A DNA stretch of 64,000 nucleotides from Phycisphaeraceae bacterium (GCA_019636625.1 JAHBXE010000015.1:1-64000); one strand, 5' to 3'. Shown: positions 16,563 to 25,709, counted from the first letter of the stretch. The notes: generated from the letters alone by a model not told the origin. Program-made: numbers and translations.

Positions 16563-18062
16563 ATGCGAACCTTCGTTCTTGTCGTCGCCGCTCTCACCTC
16601 TTCGGTCTTTGCCCAGGAGGCCCCGAGCCGCCCCGTCGCCGGCTCGTTCAAGGTCACCCTCGACGCAGCCCTGCAGGACACGCCGTACACCGGGCGCATC
16701 TATGTGACGCTCACGAAGCGCGAGGGTCTCGAACCTCGGCGCGGCATGGGGGCTTGGTTCGCCAAGAATCCCGTGTTCGCCGTCGATGCGGTGGATGTCG
16801 CGCCCGGAGGAACCGTCGCCGTCGATGCCGCGGCCATGTCGTTCCCGGCCCCGATGAAGGACATCGAAGCGGGGGACTACACCGCGCAGGCCGTGGCGCG
16901 GCGGAGCGTTGATTCGCCCTTCCCCGGCTTCGGCCCCGGCGACCTGTACAGCGATCCCGTGCCCCTGACCTTCACGCCCGGCGATTCCAGCGTCGTGGAG
17001 TTCAAGCTCGCCAACGTGGTGAAGGAGGAGCCCTTCCGCGAGACCGATCGCATCAAGGAGGTCTCATTTGTCAGCCCCCTGCTCTCCGCATTCTACGGGC
17101 GTCAAGTCAAGGCCCGGGCCGCCGTGATCCTCCCGAAGAACTGGAAGGATGTGCCGGGCACGCGTCACCCCACGATCTACTTCATCGGCGGCTTCGGCTC
17201 GTCACACACCTTCGCGCACTCGCTCCTGGGCCGCCTCCCTGCCTCGGCGGACGAGGTGATGGTGGTGATCCCCGATCCCCTGGGCCCCCTGGGCCACAGC
17301 GTCTTCGCCGATTCCGAGAACAACGGGCCCCGTGGCCGCTCGCTCATCGAGGAACTGATCCCCGCCGTCGAGTCGCGCTTCCACGGGCCCATCTCCTCGG
17401 ACATCCGCTGGGTGACCGGCATCTCCTCGGGCGGCTGGTCCAGCCTGTGGCTCGCCATCACGTACCCGGATATGTGGGGCAACTGCTGGTCCTTCTGCCC
17501 GGACCCCGTCGACTTCCGCGACTTCCAGCGGATCGACCTCTACGCCCCCGATGCCAACATGTACACCGACCCGGCGGGCAACCGCCGCCCGCTGGCGCGC
17601 CAGGGCACCGAAGCCGCCATCTGGTACGAGGACTTCTGCAAGCAGGAGTGGGTCCTGGGGCACGGCGGGCAAATCCATTCCTTTGAAGCCGTCTTCAGCC
17701 CTCGCGAGGATGGGAAGCCTCGCCCGCTGTTCAACCGCGACACCGGCGCGGTCGACCCGGAGACGGCCCGCCACTGGCAGAAGTACGACATTCGCCTGAT
17801 CATGGAGCAGAACTGGCCCACGCTCGGCCCGAAGGTTGACGGCAAGATCCATGTCTACGCGGGCGAACTTGACAGCTTCTACCTCGAAAGCTCTACGCGC
17901 CGCCTGGCCGAATCTCTCAAGGCGCTCGGCAGCACGATCGACGTGCACATCCTCCCCGGCATGGGCCACACCATCCCGCAGGTGCCCTGGAAAGTCATGT
18001 TCCAGATCCTGCGCGACCGCGCCGCCGGCCAGACCAACCTCCCTTCCGTCCAGCCCCGGTAA
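16563..18062 (+). CDS. Secreted esterase, alpha/beta-hydrolase (esterase D / FrmB-like)
   Basis: A secreted hydrolase of 499 residues. The signal peptide is short (MRTFVLVVAALTSSVFA, cut before QEAP). The first 150 residues form a beta-rich N-terminal domain of the kind seen in enterochelin-esterase relatives. The hydrolase fold begins near residue 175 (RHPTIYFIGGFG), with nucleophile motif GISSGG (Ser about 288) and a His near the C-terminus in LPGMGHTIPQVPW. PDMWGNCWSFCPDPVDFRDF is typical of putative esterase (PF00756) proteins. The substrate is unknown. The ATG at 16563 begins the signal peptide; a TACACT element at 16531-16536 is a possible -10. The next gene begins 30 bases after its stop. 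Confidence 0.8.
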   Translation: MRTFVLVVAALTSSVFAQEAPSRPVAGSFKVTLDAALQDTPYTGRIYVTLTKREGLEPRRGMGAWFAKNPVFAVDAVDVAPGGTVAVDAAAMSFPAPMKDIEAGDYTAQAVARRSVDSPFPGFGPGDLYSDPVPLTFTPGDSSVVEFKLANVVKEEPFRETDRIKEVSFVSPLLSAFYGRQVKARAAVILPKNWKDVPGTRHPTIYFIGGFGSSHTFAHSLLGRLPASADEVMVVIPDPLGPLGHSVFADSENNGPRGRSLIEELIPAVESRFHGPISSDIRWVTGISSGGWSSLWLAITYPDMWGNCWSFCPDPVDFRDFQRIDLYAPDANMYTDPAGNRRPLARQGTEAAIWYEDFCKQEWVLGHGGQIHSFEAVFSPREDGKPRPLFNRDTGAVDPETARHWQKYDIRLIMEQNWPTLGPKVDGKIHVYAGELDSFYLESSTRRLAESLKALGSTIDVHILPGMGHTIPQVPWKVMFQILRDRAAGQTNLPSVQPR

Positions 18063-18092
18063 ACTCCGCGACCCCGCTCAAAGGAACGTCGT

Positions 18093-19661
18093 ATGGCCCA
18101 TTCCGCCCTCAAGGAACTGTGTGACCTCTCCCGATCCGCCGCGACTCTCGGGTCCATCGGCTCGCTCCTGAGCTGGGACCAGGAAACCTACATGCCCCCC
18201 GCCGCGGCCGCCCACCGGGCGGAGCAGCAGGCCATGATGGCCGCGCTCGTTCACGAGCGCCGCACCAGCCCGCGGATCGGCGATTTGATCGCTTCGTGCG
18301 AGTCCGACAGGTCGCTCACAGGCGACCCGGCATCCCCCACGGCGGCGATGGTCCGCGAGTTCCGGCGCGAGTACGACCTGGCCACCAAGCTCCCCGGCGA
18401 CCTCGTCGCTGAACTGGCCCGGACGGGAAGCCAGGCGCAGGAGGTCTGGAAGGAGGCCCGTCAGAAGTCGGACTTCGCGATGTTCGCGCCCTGGCTCGAA
18501 AAGATGATGGCGCTGGCCCGTCGCAAGGCCGACTGCTACGGCATCCCCAAGGGTCCCGACGCCAAGCCAGGCGAACGCTACGACGCCCTGCTCAACGAGT
18601 ACGAACCGGGCATGACCGCCCGCGAACTCGATTCGATCTTCACGCCACTGCGCCAGCGCCTTTCGGCGTTCATCGCCCAGGTCGCCGCCAGCACGAACAA
18701 GCCCAGCACGGCGCCGCTCAGCGTCCGCATCGATGCATCCAGGCAGCACGTCTTCGGGCAGTTCGTGATCGACGCCATGGGTTTCGACCTCAAGGCCGGA
18801 AGGCTGGATGTCACCACCCACCCGTTCTGCTCCGGAATGGCCCCCGGCGACACCCGCCTCACCACGCGCTACCGCGATGAGAAGTTCACCGACGCCCTCT
18901 ACGGCACCATGCACGAGGCCGGGCACGGGCTGTACGAGCAGGGGCTGCCCAAGCAGGGCACGCTGGGCACCAACGGGAGCGCCATCCCTCTCTTCGGCAC
19001 GCCACTGTCCGAGTCGATCTCGCTGGGCATCCACGAAAGCCAGTCCCGCATGTGGGAAAACCTCGTGGGCCGCTCGCGCGCGTTCTGGGAGTGGGCGCTG
19101 CCCCACGCCCGCCGCATCATGGGCGACGCCCTCGCCGCGTTCACCGCCGAGGACCTCTTCCGCGCCGTCAACACCGCGCAGCCCAGTTTCATCCGCGTCG
19201 AGGCCGACGAGGCCACGTACAACATGCACGTCATGGTCCGCTTCGAAATCGAGCGTGCCCTGCTTTCCGGCGACCTTCAGCCGCGCGATGTTCCCGCAGT
19301 CTGGAACCGCAAGTACAAGGACTATCTTGGCGTCGATGTCCCCGACGACCGGCGCGGCTGCCTGCAGGATGTCCACTGGTCCTTCGGCCTCATCGGCTAC
19401 TTCCCCACGTACACGCTGGGCAACCTCTACGCCTCGCAGTTCTGGCAGACGATCCAGGGTCAGATCGGCGACATCGACCGCCAGATCGCACGGGGCGAGT
19501 TCAAGGACCTCAAGGCCTGGCTCAACCGCAACATCCACGCCCACGGCCGCCGCTACCGCGCCGCGGACCTGTGCAAGATGGTCACCGGCAGCCCCCTGTC
19601 CGCCGAGCCGTTTATCGCCTACCTGGAGGGCAAGGTCGGCTCCGTGTACGGCATCAAGTAG
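18093..19661 (+). CDS. Metallocarboxypeptidase, M32 (Taq) family, first copy
   Basis: A cytoplasmic zinc carboxypeptidase (522 residues) that removes C-terminal amino acids from peptides. Family marks are LLSWDQETYMP near the N-terminus, DVTTHPFC, TMHEAGHGLYEQG with the HExxH zinc site at residues 274-278, and GIHESQSRMWENLVGRS with the third metal ligand (Glu). The length is typical of M32 (about 500). It ends 2 bases from the end of a second M32 gene on the opposite strand. An AAAGGA site precedes the ATG. Confidence 0.94.
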   Translation: MAHSALKELCDLSRSAATLGSIGSLLSWDQETYMPPAAAAHRAEQQAMMAALVHERRTSPRIGDLIASCESDRSLTGDPASPTAAMVREFRREYDLATKLPGDLVAELARTGSQAQEVWKEARQKSDFAMFAPWLEKMMALARRKADCYGIPKGPDAKPGERYDALLNEYEPGMTARELDSIFTPLRQRLSAFIAQVAASTNKPSTAPLSVRIDASRQHVFGQFVIDAMGFDLKAGRLDVTTHPFCSGMAPGDTRLTTRYRDEKFTDALYGTMHEAGHGLYEQGLPKQGTLGTNGSAIPLFGTPLSESISLGIHESQSRMWENLVGRSRAFWEWALPHARRIMGDALAAFTAEDLFRAVNTAQPSFIRVEADEATYNMHVMVRFEIERALLSGDLQPRDVPAVWNRKYKDYLGVDVPDDRRGCLQDVHWSFGLIGYFPTYTLGNLYASQFWQTIQGQIGDIDRQIARGEFKDLKAWLNRNIHAHGRRYRAADLCKMVTGSPLSAEPFIAYLEGKVGSVYGIK

Positions 19662-19663
19662 CG

Positions 19664-21178
19664 CTACAAACCGTACAGTTCACCGTACTTCTTCCGCAGC
19701 CCCGCCACCAGCGCGCCGGGGTCCGGCTCGCGTCCGCTGACGCGCCGCACCAGTTCGGGTGCCGGGTGCTTCATGCCCTGTGTGTGCACGTGGTCCCGCA
19801 ACCACCCGAGCAGGCCCGAAAAGTCACCGCGAGCAAAGGCCTCGTCCCGGTTCCCCGACGCCGCGTACACCTGCGCCGCGTACACGTTCCCCAGCGTGTA
19901 CGTGGGGAAGTACCCGAACAGGCCCTCGGCCCAGTGGCCGTCTTGCAGACACCCCTCGACCACGTCGCGCGGCTCGACGCCCAGTTCCCGCCGGTACGCC
20001 TCGTTCCACGCCCCCGGCAGGTCCGCGGGCGCCAGCGCGCCCGAGAGCATCGCCCGCTCCAGTTCAAAGCGGATCATGATGTGCACGTTGTACGTCACCT
20101 CGTCCGCCGTTGCCCGCAGCGCCGTCGGCTCCACGCGGTTGATCGCCAGGAAGAACGCCTCGACCTTCACATCCGCGAGCGCCTCGTGGAACACGTTCCG
20201 CAGCCGCGGGTAGAAGTGCGTCCAGAACGGCAAACTCCGCCCCACCAGGTTCTCCCACAGGCGGGACTGGCTCTCGTGCATGCCCAGTGAGGCGGCCATC
20301 CCCATCGGCGTGCCGTAGTGCTCCGCCGGCAGCCCCTGCTCGTACAGCCCGTGCCCCACCTCGTGCAGCATCGCGAAGAACCCGTCCCCGAAACTCCGCT
20401 CCGCGTACCGCATCGTCAGTCGCGTGTCCCCCGGCCCGATTGCCATGCAGAACGGGTGCGCCGCCACATCCAGGCGCCCCCGCTCCAGGTCGAACCCCAC
20501 CGCCGCGGCCACCGCCTGCGCGAAGAGTTTCTGCCGATCCACCGGGTACTCACGCCGGAGCATCGCCGTCCGCGGCCGCTTCCGCGTGCCCACGATCGAT
20601 CCAAGCAATGGCCCGAGCTCCGCCCGCAGCGAGCCGAACAGCGCCGTCAGGCGCGCCGTGGTCATCCCCGGCTCGTAGTGCTCCACCAGGGAGTCGTACG
20701 GATCCCCGCCCGCACTCAGCATCCCCGCTTCCCGGCGCGCCAGCCCGACCATCGTCTCCAACCACGGCGCAAAGCGACCGAAGTCCATCTCTTCCCGCGC
20801 CTCGACCCACACCTGCTGCGCCATCGTCCGCGCCCGCGCGAACTCCTCCACGTGTTCCCGGGGCAGACGGGCCCGACGCCGGTACAGCCGCCCCAGTTCG
20901 CGGATGTTCACCGCCGCGGGCGCATCTCCGCCCCGCGCCAGGTCCGAGGCCTCCAGCGTCGCCAGCAGTTCCCCCATGCGAGCGGACGTCTGGCGCTCGT
21001 GCAGCATCCCCGCCAGGACCGCCGACTGCTCCGCCCGGTGCGCCACCCCACCCCGCGGCATGTAGGTTTCTTCATCCCATTCCAGCAGGTCCGCGCAGGA
21101 CGACAGCACGCTCTGCTCGCGTGCGATCCGGATCAACTCGCCATACGCCTCGTGCGCGTTCATCGTCAGGGCCGGCAT
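19664..21178 (-). CDS. Metallocarboxypeptidase, M32 (Taq) family, second copy
   Basis: A second M32 zinc carboxypeptidase, 504 residues from the chosen start. It shows LLEWDEETYMP, DVAAHPFC, MLHEVGHGLYEQG (HExxH) and GMHESQSRLWENLVGRS, so it should be active. Sequence identity to the neighbouring copy is clear but far from complete, so this is an old duplication or independent gain. Starts at 21196, 21178 and 21163 are all possible; 21178 has AGGA upstream and does not overlap the divergent gene at 21195. Alignment with homologues would settle it. Confidence 0.92.
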   Translation of the reverse strand: MPALTMNAHEAYGELIRIAREQSVLSSCADLLEWDEETYMPRGGVAHRAEQSAVLAGMLHERQTSARMGELLATLEASDLARGGDAPAAVNIRELGRLYRRRARLPREHVEEFARARTMAQQVWVEAREEMDFGRFAPWLETMVGLARREAGMLSAGGDPYDSLVEHYEPGMTTARLTALFGSLRAELGPLLGSIVGTRKRPRTAMLRREYPVDRQKLFAQAVAAAVGFDLERGRLDVAAHPFCMAIGPGDTRLTMRYAERSFGDGFFAMLHEVGHGLYEQGLPAEHYGTPMGMAASLGMHESQSRLWENLVGRSLPFWTHFYPRLRNVFHEALADVKVEAFFLAINRVEPTALRATADEVTYNVHIMIRFELERAMLSGALAPADLPGAWNEAYRRELGVEPRDVVEGCLQDGHWAEGLFGYFPTYTLGNVYAAQVYAASGNRDEAFARGDFSGLLGWLRDHVHTQGMKHPAPELVRRVSGREPDPGALVAGLRKKYGELYGL

Positions 21179-21180
21179 GG

Positions 21181-21186
21181 TATCCT
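21181..21186 (+). promoter_or_regulatory. Putative -10 element of a leaderless transcript
   Basis: TATCCT lies 8 bases before the ATG at 21195, which has no Shine-Dalgarno sequence. It would sit at the divergent start of the leftward M32 gene. Confidence 0.3.
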
Positions 21187-21194
21187 GACGCTTC

Positions 21195-22640
21195 ATGCTC
21201 ACCCCAGCGGAAGAATCGGGCCTTGCCGGTCTGCGCCTCGCCGGGCGCGTGCAGCGCGCCCTCTCCGGATTTTCCCCCCAGCGCCTGGGCCATCTCGTCG
21301 AGACCATCCAGCAGCAGGCCAAGGCCCAGCACCTCATCTACCAGCACGAGGGCGTCACCGAGACCATCCGCATCCTCCCCTGCCCTGTCACCATCCGCCC
21401 GGACCAGTTGGCCTACATCCATTCCGTCTCGCTCACCATCCTCAACGCCCTCAAGCGCCTGCCGGACATCTACCAGCAGAACTTCGCCGTGCGCGAACTG
21501 CTTCGGCTCTCTCCCGGGGAGGAGCAGTGGCTCTGGGATTGCTGGGGACCGTCGCAGCGCGAGAACAACCCGATGTTCGGCCGCCTCGACGCCATGGTGG
21601 ACTTCACCAGCCCCATGTGGAAGGACTCCCTCCGCTTTGTCGAGCCCAACCTGACCGGCATCGGCGGCCTCCACCTCGGCCCCACCTCCGACCGCGTGCT
21701 CTACGAGATCGTCGTCCCCGAACTGCTCAAGGAGGACCCCGGCCTCCGCCTCGAACTCGCGCCCGACATGCGCGAACTGCTCATCCAGGAACTCCTCGAT
21801 CATCTCGAAGTCGTCGGCCGGCCCCGCGGCACCATCGCCCTCATCGACCCCAAGTTCGAGCAGGACGGCCCCGATGAGCAGGACCGGCTCGTGTCGTACT
21901 TCACGCAGCGCCACCAACTCCGTGTCGTCCACGTCGATCCCAGCGAACTGAAAATGAAGGGCCGCGAGGTCTACTACAACGACCTCAAGATCGACATCGG
22001 CTACCGCGACTACGGCGTGCTGGACCTGATCGACCTCGCCAGGCGTGGCATCGATGTCGAGCCCATGCGGACCCTCTTCCGCGAGAACCGAATGGTCTCC
22101 TCCATCGCCGCGGAACTGGACCAGAAGAGTTGCTGGGAAGTCCTGACGGACCCCGCGTTGGCGCAGCAGTTCTTCAGCCCGGAAGAGCGCCAGGTCATCC
22201 GCCGGCACATCTGCTGGACGCGCATCCTCTCCGATCGCCGCACCACCAACCCCAAGGGTGAGCCGTGCAACCTGGTCGAGTTCGCCCGCGAGGAGCACGA
22301 GGGCCTCGTGCTCAAGCCCAACCGCGCCTTCGGCGGCAAGGGTGTCGTCGTCGGCCCTTCCGTCACGCCTGCGGAGTGGAACGCCGCGATCGACGCCGCC
22401 CTCGCGGACACGGGCAGCGACCGCTGGGTCGTCCAGGAACTGGCCAGCATCCCCGTGCGCGAGTTCCCGGTTCTCTCACCGGAAGGCCGCGTCGTGCAGG
22501 AGCCTTTCTACGTCGTGCTCGGCTTCGCGGCCTCCAAGTACGGCGTCGCCCTCATGGCCCGCGCGTCGCAGAAACAGGTCGTGAACGTCGCCCAGCGGGG
22601 CGGTGTGTGCGCCGTTCTCGTCGGTCACGAAGGTCGGTAG
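21195..22640 (+). CDS. Circularly permuted ATP-grasp-like protein
   Basis: A soluble protein of 481 residues. Its C-terminal half has features of the ATP-grasp fold in the glutathionylspermidine-synthase / circularly permuted group: LIDPKFEQDG, ENRMVSSIAAELDQKSCWEVLTDP, HICWTRILSDRRT, GLVLKPNRAFGGKGV (a nucleotide-binding Lys and glycine loop), WVVQELA, and VVNVAQRGG at the end. The N-terminal 150 residues are helical and unassigned. Such proteins ligate an amine or amino acid to a carboxylate using ATP; the substrate is unknown. With speA and the deoxyhypusine-synthase homologue nearby, a polyamine substrate is possible but unproven. The 22-base gap to the dehydrogenase gene suggests one transcript. 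Confidence 0.65.
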   Translation: MLTPAEESGLAGLRLAGRVQRALSGFSPQRLGHLVETIQQQAKAQHLIYQHEGVTETIRILPCPVTIRPDQLAYIHSVSLTILNALKRLPDIYQQNFAVRELLRLSPGEEQWLWDCWGPSQRENNPMFGRLDAMVDFTSPMWKDSLRFVEPNLTGIGGLHLGPTSDRVLYEIVVPELLKEDPGLRLELAPDMRELLIQELLDHLEVVGRPRGTIALIDPKFEQDGPDEQDRLVSYFTQRHQLRVVHVDPSELKMKGREVYYNDLKIDIGYRDYGVLDLIDLARRGIDVEPMRTLFRENRMVSSIAAELDQKSCWEVLTDPALAQQFFSPEERQVIRRHICWTRILSDRRTTNPKGEPCNLVEFAREEHEGLVLKPNRAFGGKGVVVGPSVTPAEWNAAIDAALADTGSDRWVVQELASIPVREFPVLSPEGRVVQEPFYVVLGFAASKYGVALMARASQKQVVNVAQRGGVCAVLVGHEGR

Positions 22641-22662
22641 CCAAGGGCGGCAACAATCACCC

Positions 22663-23616
22663 GTGACCAAGCCCCTCATCATCCAGACCGAGGACCTCGA
22701 CCCCCTCCCCGCCGCCTGGCTCCGCGAACGCGCGGACCTCATCCACTGCTCGCACACCGACCTCCCACGCTTCCACGACCTGCTCGCCCGCGCCGAGGGC
22801 CTCATCGTCCGCACCTACACCAGGGTCAACGATGAACTCCTCTCTCGCGCCCCGCACCTCAAGGTCGTCGCCCGCGCCGGCGTCGGCCTCGACAACATCG
22901 ATATCCCCGCCTGCCGCGCCCGCGGCGTCGAGGTCGTGCACACGCCCGGCGCCAACACCCGGGCCGTCGTCGAGTTCGTCGCCGCGCTCCTCCTCGACGC
23001 CCTTCGCCCGCGGCTGTTCATCGATCGCCCGCTGCCGCTGCAGGATTGGAACCGCCTGCGCAAGGAACTCAACGCCCCGCGTCAACTCTGCGACCTCACC
23101 ATCGGCATCTACGGCTTCGGACGAATCGGACGCGAGATCGCCCGCCTCGCCGCGGCGCTCAACATGCGCGCCCTGTACACGGACCTGCTCGACATCCCCG
23201 AGCCCGCCCGGGCCGGCGCCACGCCCGTCCCGCCCGACCGCCTTCTTCGCGAGTCCGACATCGTCACGGTTCACGTCGACGAGCGTCCCTCCAACCGGCA
23301 CCTCCTGAACGCCGCGGCGTTCGCCCTGCTCAAACCCGACGCCGTCTTCATAAACACCAGCCGCGGCTTCGTGGTCGATCACGCCGCCCTCGCCGGGTTC
23401 CTCAAGGCCAACCCCGGCGCGCAGGCAATGCTCGACGTTCACGACCCTGAACCCGTGGAGGCGACCAACCCGCTCCTCGGCCTCCCCAACGCCCACCTCT
23501 CCCCCCACATCGCCAGCGCCACCGACCACGCCAAGCGCGAGATGAGTTGGGTCGTCCGCGATGTCTGGCGCGTGCTCTCCGGCCAGCCGCCCGAGTTCCC
23601 GGCCCGCCCGAAGTAG
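22663..23616 (+). CDS. D-2-hydroxyacid dehydrogenase (PGDH-like)
   Basis: A NAD-dependent dehydrogenase of 317 residues from the D-isomer 2-hydroxyacid family. The Rossmann motif is GIYGFGRIGREIARL (about residues 146-160). Substrate and catalytic residues sit in ARAGVGLDNIDI, the Arg of INTSRG, a Glu near VEATNPL and the His of LSPHIAS. It lacks the C-terminal ACT domain of long serA enzymes, so it may be a short phosphoglycerate dehydrogenase or act on another 2-keto acid. The GTG at 22663 is the start preceding the conserved domain; no clear Shine-Dalgarno site is seen, as expected if it is translated with the gene before it. Confidence 0.85.
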   Translation: MTKPLIIQTEDLDPLPAAWLRERADLIHCSHTDLPRFHDLLARAEGLIVRTYTRVNDELLSRAPHLKVVARAGVGLDNIDIPACRARGVEVVHTPGANTRAVVEFVAALLLDALRPRLFIDRPLPLQDWNRLRKELNAPRQLCDLTIGIYGFGRIGREIARLAAALNMRALYTDLLDIPEPARAGATPVPPDRLLRESDIVTVHVDERPSNRHLLNAAAFALLKPDAVFINTSRGFVVDHAALAGFLKANPGAQAMLDVHDPEPVEATNPLLGLPNAHLSPHIASATDHAKREMSWVVRDVWRVLSGQPPEFPARPK

Positions 23617-23704
23617 TGGGTGAAACACAACCATTCCGCTTCCAAAGCACTCGCCCATCGCTCTCGCTCTGGTACGCTGCACGACTCACCCCGGGGTCCC
23701 CGCC

Positions 23705-25003
23705 GTGTCCAATCTCTCCACGCTCGCCCCGACGCCCCCAGCCACCCGCATCCACGCCATCGACGCCGTCCGCGGCCTGGCGCTGCTGGGCATCTTCACG
23801 GTCAACATCCAGTCCTTCGCCGAGCCCTTCGGCCGCTTCATCCTTCCCCATCCCGGCCCCAACGAATCCGCCCTCGACGCCGCGGGCTTCTACGTTGTAA
23901 AGGCGTTCTGTGAGAGCAAGTTCTACCCGCTGTTCTCCATGCTCTTTGGCATGGGCATGGCCCTGCAGTGGCAGCGCGCCCGCGAAGCGGGCCGACCCTT
24001 CTTCGGTACCGGCGTCCGCCGCCAGTTGGTCCTCCTCGCCATCGGCCTTTCCCATGCCGTCCTGCTCTGGTATGGCGATGTGCTGTTCCTGTACTCGATC
24101 GCGGGGATGATCCTGCTGCCGCTGCTCCGGGCCGGTCCCAGGACACTGCTGATGGTGGGCGGCGCGGTGTTGATGGTGACGGTTGTCCTCACCACGGGCC
24201 TTGGGGTGCTGATGGCGCTCTCGCCGCAACCGGGGGACTCGACGCCGACCGAGTTCCCCCGCTACGACGACCCCTTCGGCGCGTTCCTCAAGGGCTTTGA
24301 AGGCAAGGAAATGGAACAGGGCCCGTCGTCCCCCCTGTGGCTGGGCACGGAAACCCAGGCCTACCGCGAAGGTCCCTACGACCAGGTGCTCAAGTTCCGC
24401 CTGGTGTCGTGGGCGATGATGCTCGTCTTCTCGTCGCTCAGTTTCGGGTGGCACCTGCTGTCCATGTTCTGCTTCGGCGCAGCGCTGCTCAAGCTCGGCA
24501 TCTTCTCGCCCGAGGGCGCCCGGCTCCGCCGTCGCCTCCTGCTCATCGGTCTCCTGATCGGCCTGCCGCTCAGCGTCTTCGCCGTGGCCCTGCCCGCCCT
24601 TGGCAAGCCCGGCATGATCGCCGCGGGTCCGTTGACCATCCTCGCCGGCCCGCTCCTCAGTCTCGCGTACCTGACGGGCATTGCGATCCTCGCGGAACGC
24701 GGGCGCGCCCTCTGGCTCACGCGGTCCCTCTCCAACGTCGGCCGCCTCGCCCTGACCAACTACCTGCTGCAATCCATCATCGCCACCACCATCTTCTACT
24801 ACTACGGCTTCGGCCTCTTCGGCCAGACCACGCGGTCCGAACGCCTCGTCTTCGTCCTCGCGGTCTTCCTGGCGCAGGTCGGCTTCTCCGCTGCCTGGCT
24901 CCGCCTGTTCAGCTTCGGACCGGCCGAGTGGCTCTGGCGCTCGGCGACGTACCTCCGTCTGCAAGCTTTCCGACGCGCGGCGGAAACCTCAGCTTCGCCG
25001 TAG
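23705..25003 (+). CDS. DUF418 domain-containing membrane protein
   Basis: An integral membrane protein of 432 residues with about ten helices. It begins with the family lead RIHAIDAVRGLALLGIFTVNIQSF, then FYPLFSMLFGMG and LLWYGDVLFLYSIAG, and ends with a DUF418 core holding LSNVGRLALTNYLLQSIIATTIFYYYGFGLFG. The family is related to acyltransferase-3-like proteins and its function is unknown. The GTG at 23705 is at the natural start of the family. The last 15 bases overlap the end of the convergent gene. Confidence 0.9.
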   Translation: MSNLSTLAPTPPATRIHAIDAVRGLALLGIFTVNIQSFAEPFGRFILPHPGPNESALDAAGFYVVKAFCESKFYPLFSMLFGMGMALQWQRAREAGRPFFGTGVRRQLVLLAIGLSHAVLLWYGDVLFLYSIAGMILLPLLRAGPRTLLMVGGAVLMVTVVLTTGLGVLMALSPQPGDSTPTEFPRYDDPFGAFLKGFEGKEMEQGPSSPLWLGTETQAYREGPYDQVLKFRLVSWAMMLVFSSLSFGWHLLSMFCFGAALLKLGIFSPEGARLRRRLLLIGLLIGLPLSVFAVALPALGKPGMIAAGPLTILAGPLLSLAYLTGIAILAERGRALWLTRSLSNVGRLALTNYLLQSIIATTIFYYYGFGLFGQTTRSERLVFVLAVFLAQVGFSAAWLRLFSFGPAEWLWRSATYLRLQAFRRAAETSASP

Positions 25004-25339
25004 CTCTTCCGCCTGCAAGCGCCGGACTTCCGCGGCGCGGTACCGACCCATCACCATGGGCGTCAGCGCCCCGAAGACGCACGCCGAGATAAACCCGCCC
25101 AGCAGCAACGGGTAGTACACGTGGTACGGCTGCCCCTTGATCGCCGCGACCACCCCAGCCGTCAGCAGCACCGCGCCAAGCACGACCATCGCCACCATGG
25201 CGCCGACGATCACCGGTTTGCCCTTCCCCCGCGCGATGAGGAAACTCATCGAGCCGATCGCCGCACCCGCCACCCCAATCGCCGCGCCCCCGATCCCGCC
25301 GATCATTCCCGCCTGCTGCGCTGTCCACCAAGGTTCCAT
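24989..25339 (-). CDS. Small membrane protein partnered with DUF2089 regulator
   Basis: A protein of 116 residues with three or four hydrophobic helices, rich in Gly and Ala at the start (GMIGGIGGAAIGVAGAAIGS) and ending in a basic/Glu-rich cytoplasmic tail (YRAAEVRRLQAEELRRS). No family is recognised. Its ATG overlaps the stop of the DUF2089 gene by one base (TGATG), so the pair is co-translated. The membrane protein may be the effector or sensor of that regulator. Confidence 0.65.
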   Translation of the reverse strand: MEPWWTAQQAGMIGGIGGAAIGVAGAAIGSMSFLIARGKGKPVIVGAMVAMVVLGAVLLTAGVVAAIKGQPYHVYYPLLLGGFISACVFGALTPMVMGRYRAAEVRRLQAEELRRS

Positions 25340-25665
25340 CAGGCACCTCCCGCGCGCCGGGCGGTCTCGCGGATCGCCCGGGCCGCTGATCCAGACAACT
25401 CACCACGCTCCACCATCTGCGCCAGCAACTCGCTGAGCGCATCGAGCTTCTTCCCCGCCTTCGCCGCCGCCAGCCGCTCGATCACCCGGTCCAGCCGCGA
25501 GCGGATCGTGGGATAACTTACGCCGTATTCCGCGGCCAAGTCCTTGAGCGACCCCGACTTGAGCACCAGTTCGACGATCAGGTCCAGGTCGTCCACCGGC
25601 AAGCTGGCCAGCGGATGCTCCGCCAATGTTTGGACCTGCGGCTGGTTTTGATTTTCGAAAGCCAC
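25339..25665 (-). CDS. DUF2089-like helix-turn-helix regulator
   Basis: A protein of 108 residues. The core LPVDDLDLIVELVLKSGSLKDLAAEYGVSYPTIRSRLDRVIERL is a helix-turn-helix of the DUF2089 type (acidic helix, 'GVSYPTVR' recognition helix). The Zn-ribbon often found before this helix in DUF2089 proteins is missing; the N-terminus is only Gln/Asn-rich. The GTG start at 25665 is read from the first coding codon and lies about 7 bases after a strong -10 element, so the mRNA should be nearly leaderless. An inverted repeat overlapping that promoter suggests autorepression. The small membrane protein follows in the same operon. Confidence 0.78.
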   Translation of the reverse strand: MAFENQNQPQVQTLAEHPLASLPVDDLDLIVELVLKSGSLKDLAAEYGVSYPTIRSRLDRVIERLAAAKAGKKLDALSELLAQMVERGELSGSAARAIRETARRAGGA

Positions 25666-25671
25666 GTTTCA

Positions 25672-25709
25672 CATTATGCAAGCAGCTTTCATTTTGTCAA
25701 TGCATAATG
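25672..25709 (-). promoter_or_regulatory. Consensus promoter with overlapping operator for the DUF2089 operon
   Basis: On the leftward strand TTGACA (25700-25695) and CATAAT (25678-25673) are separated by 16 bases, close to the sigma-70 consensus. The inverted repeat CATTATGCA (25672-25680) / TGCATAATG (25701-25709) has one arm on the -10 and the other just before the -35, spaced about 29 bases (roughly three helical turns). This is the arrangement of a repressor operator. The region is markedly AT-rich for this genome. Binding by the DUF2089 protein is inferred. Confidence 0.65.
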
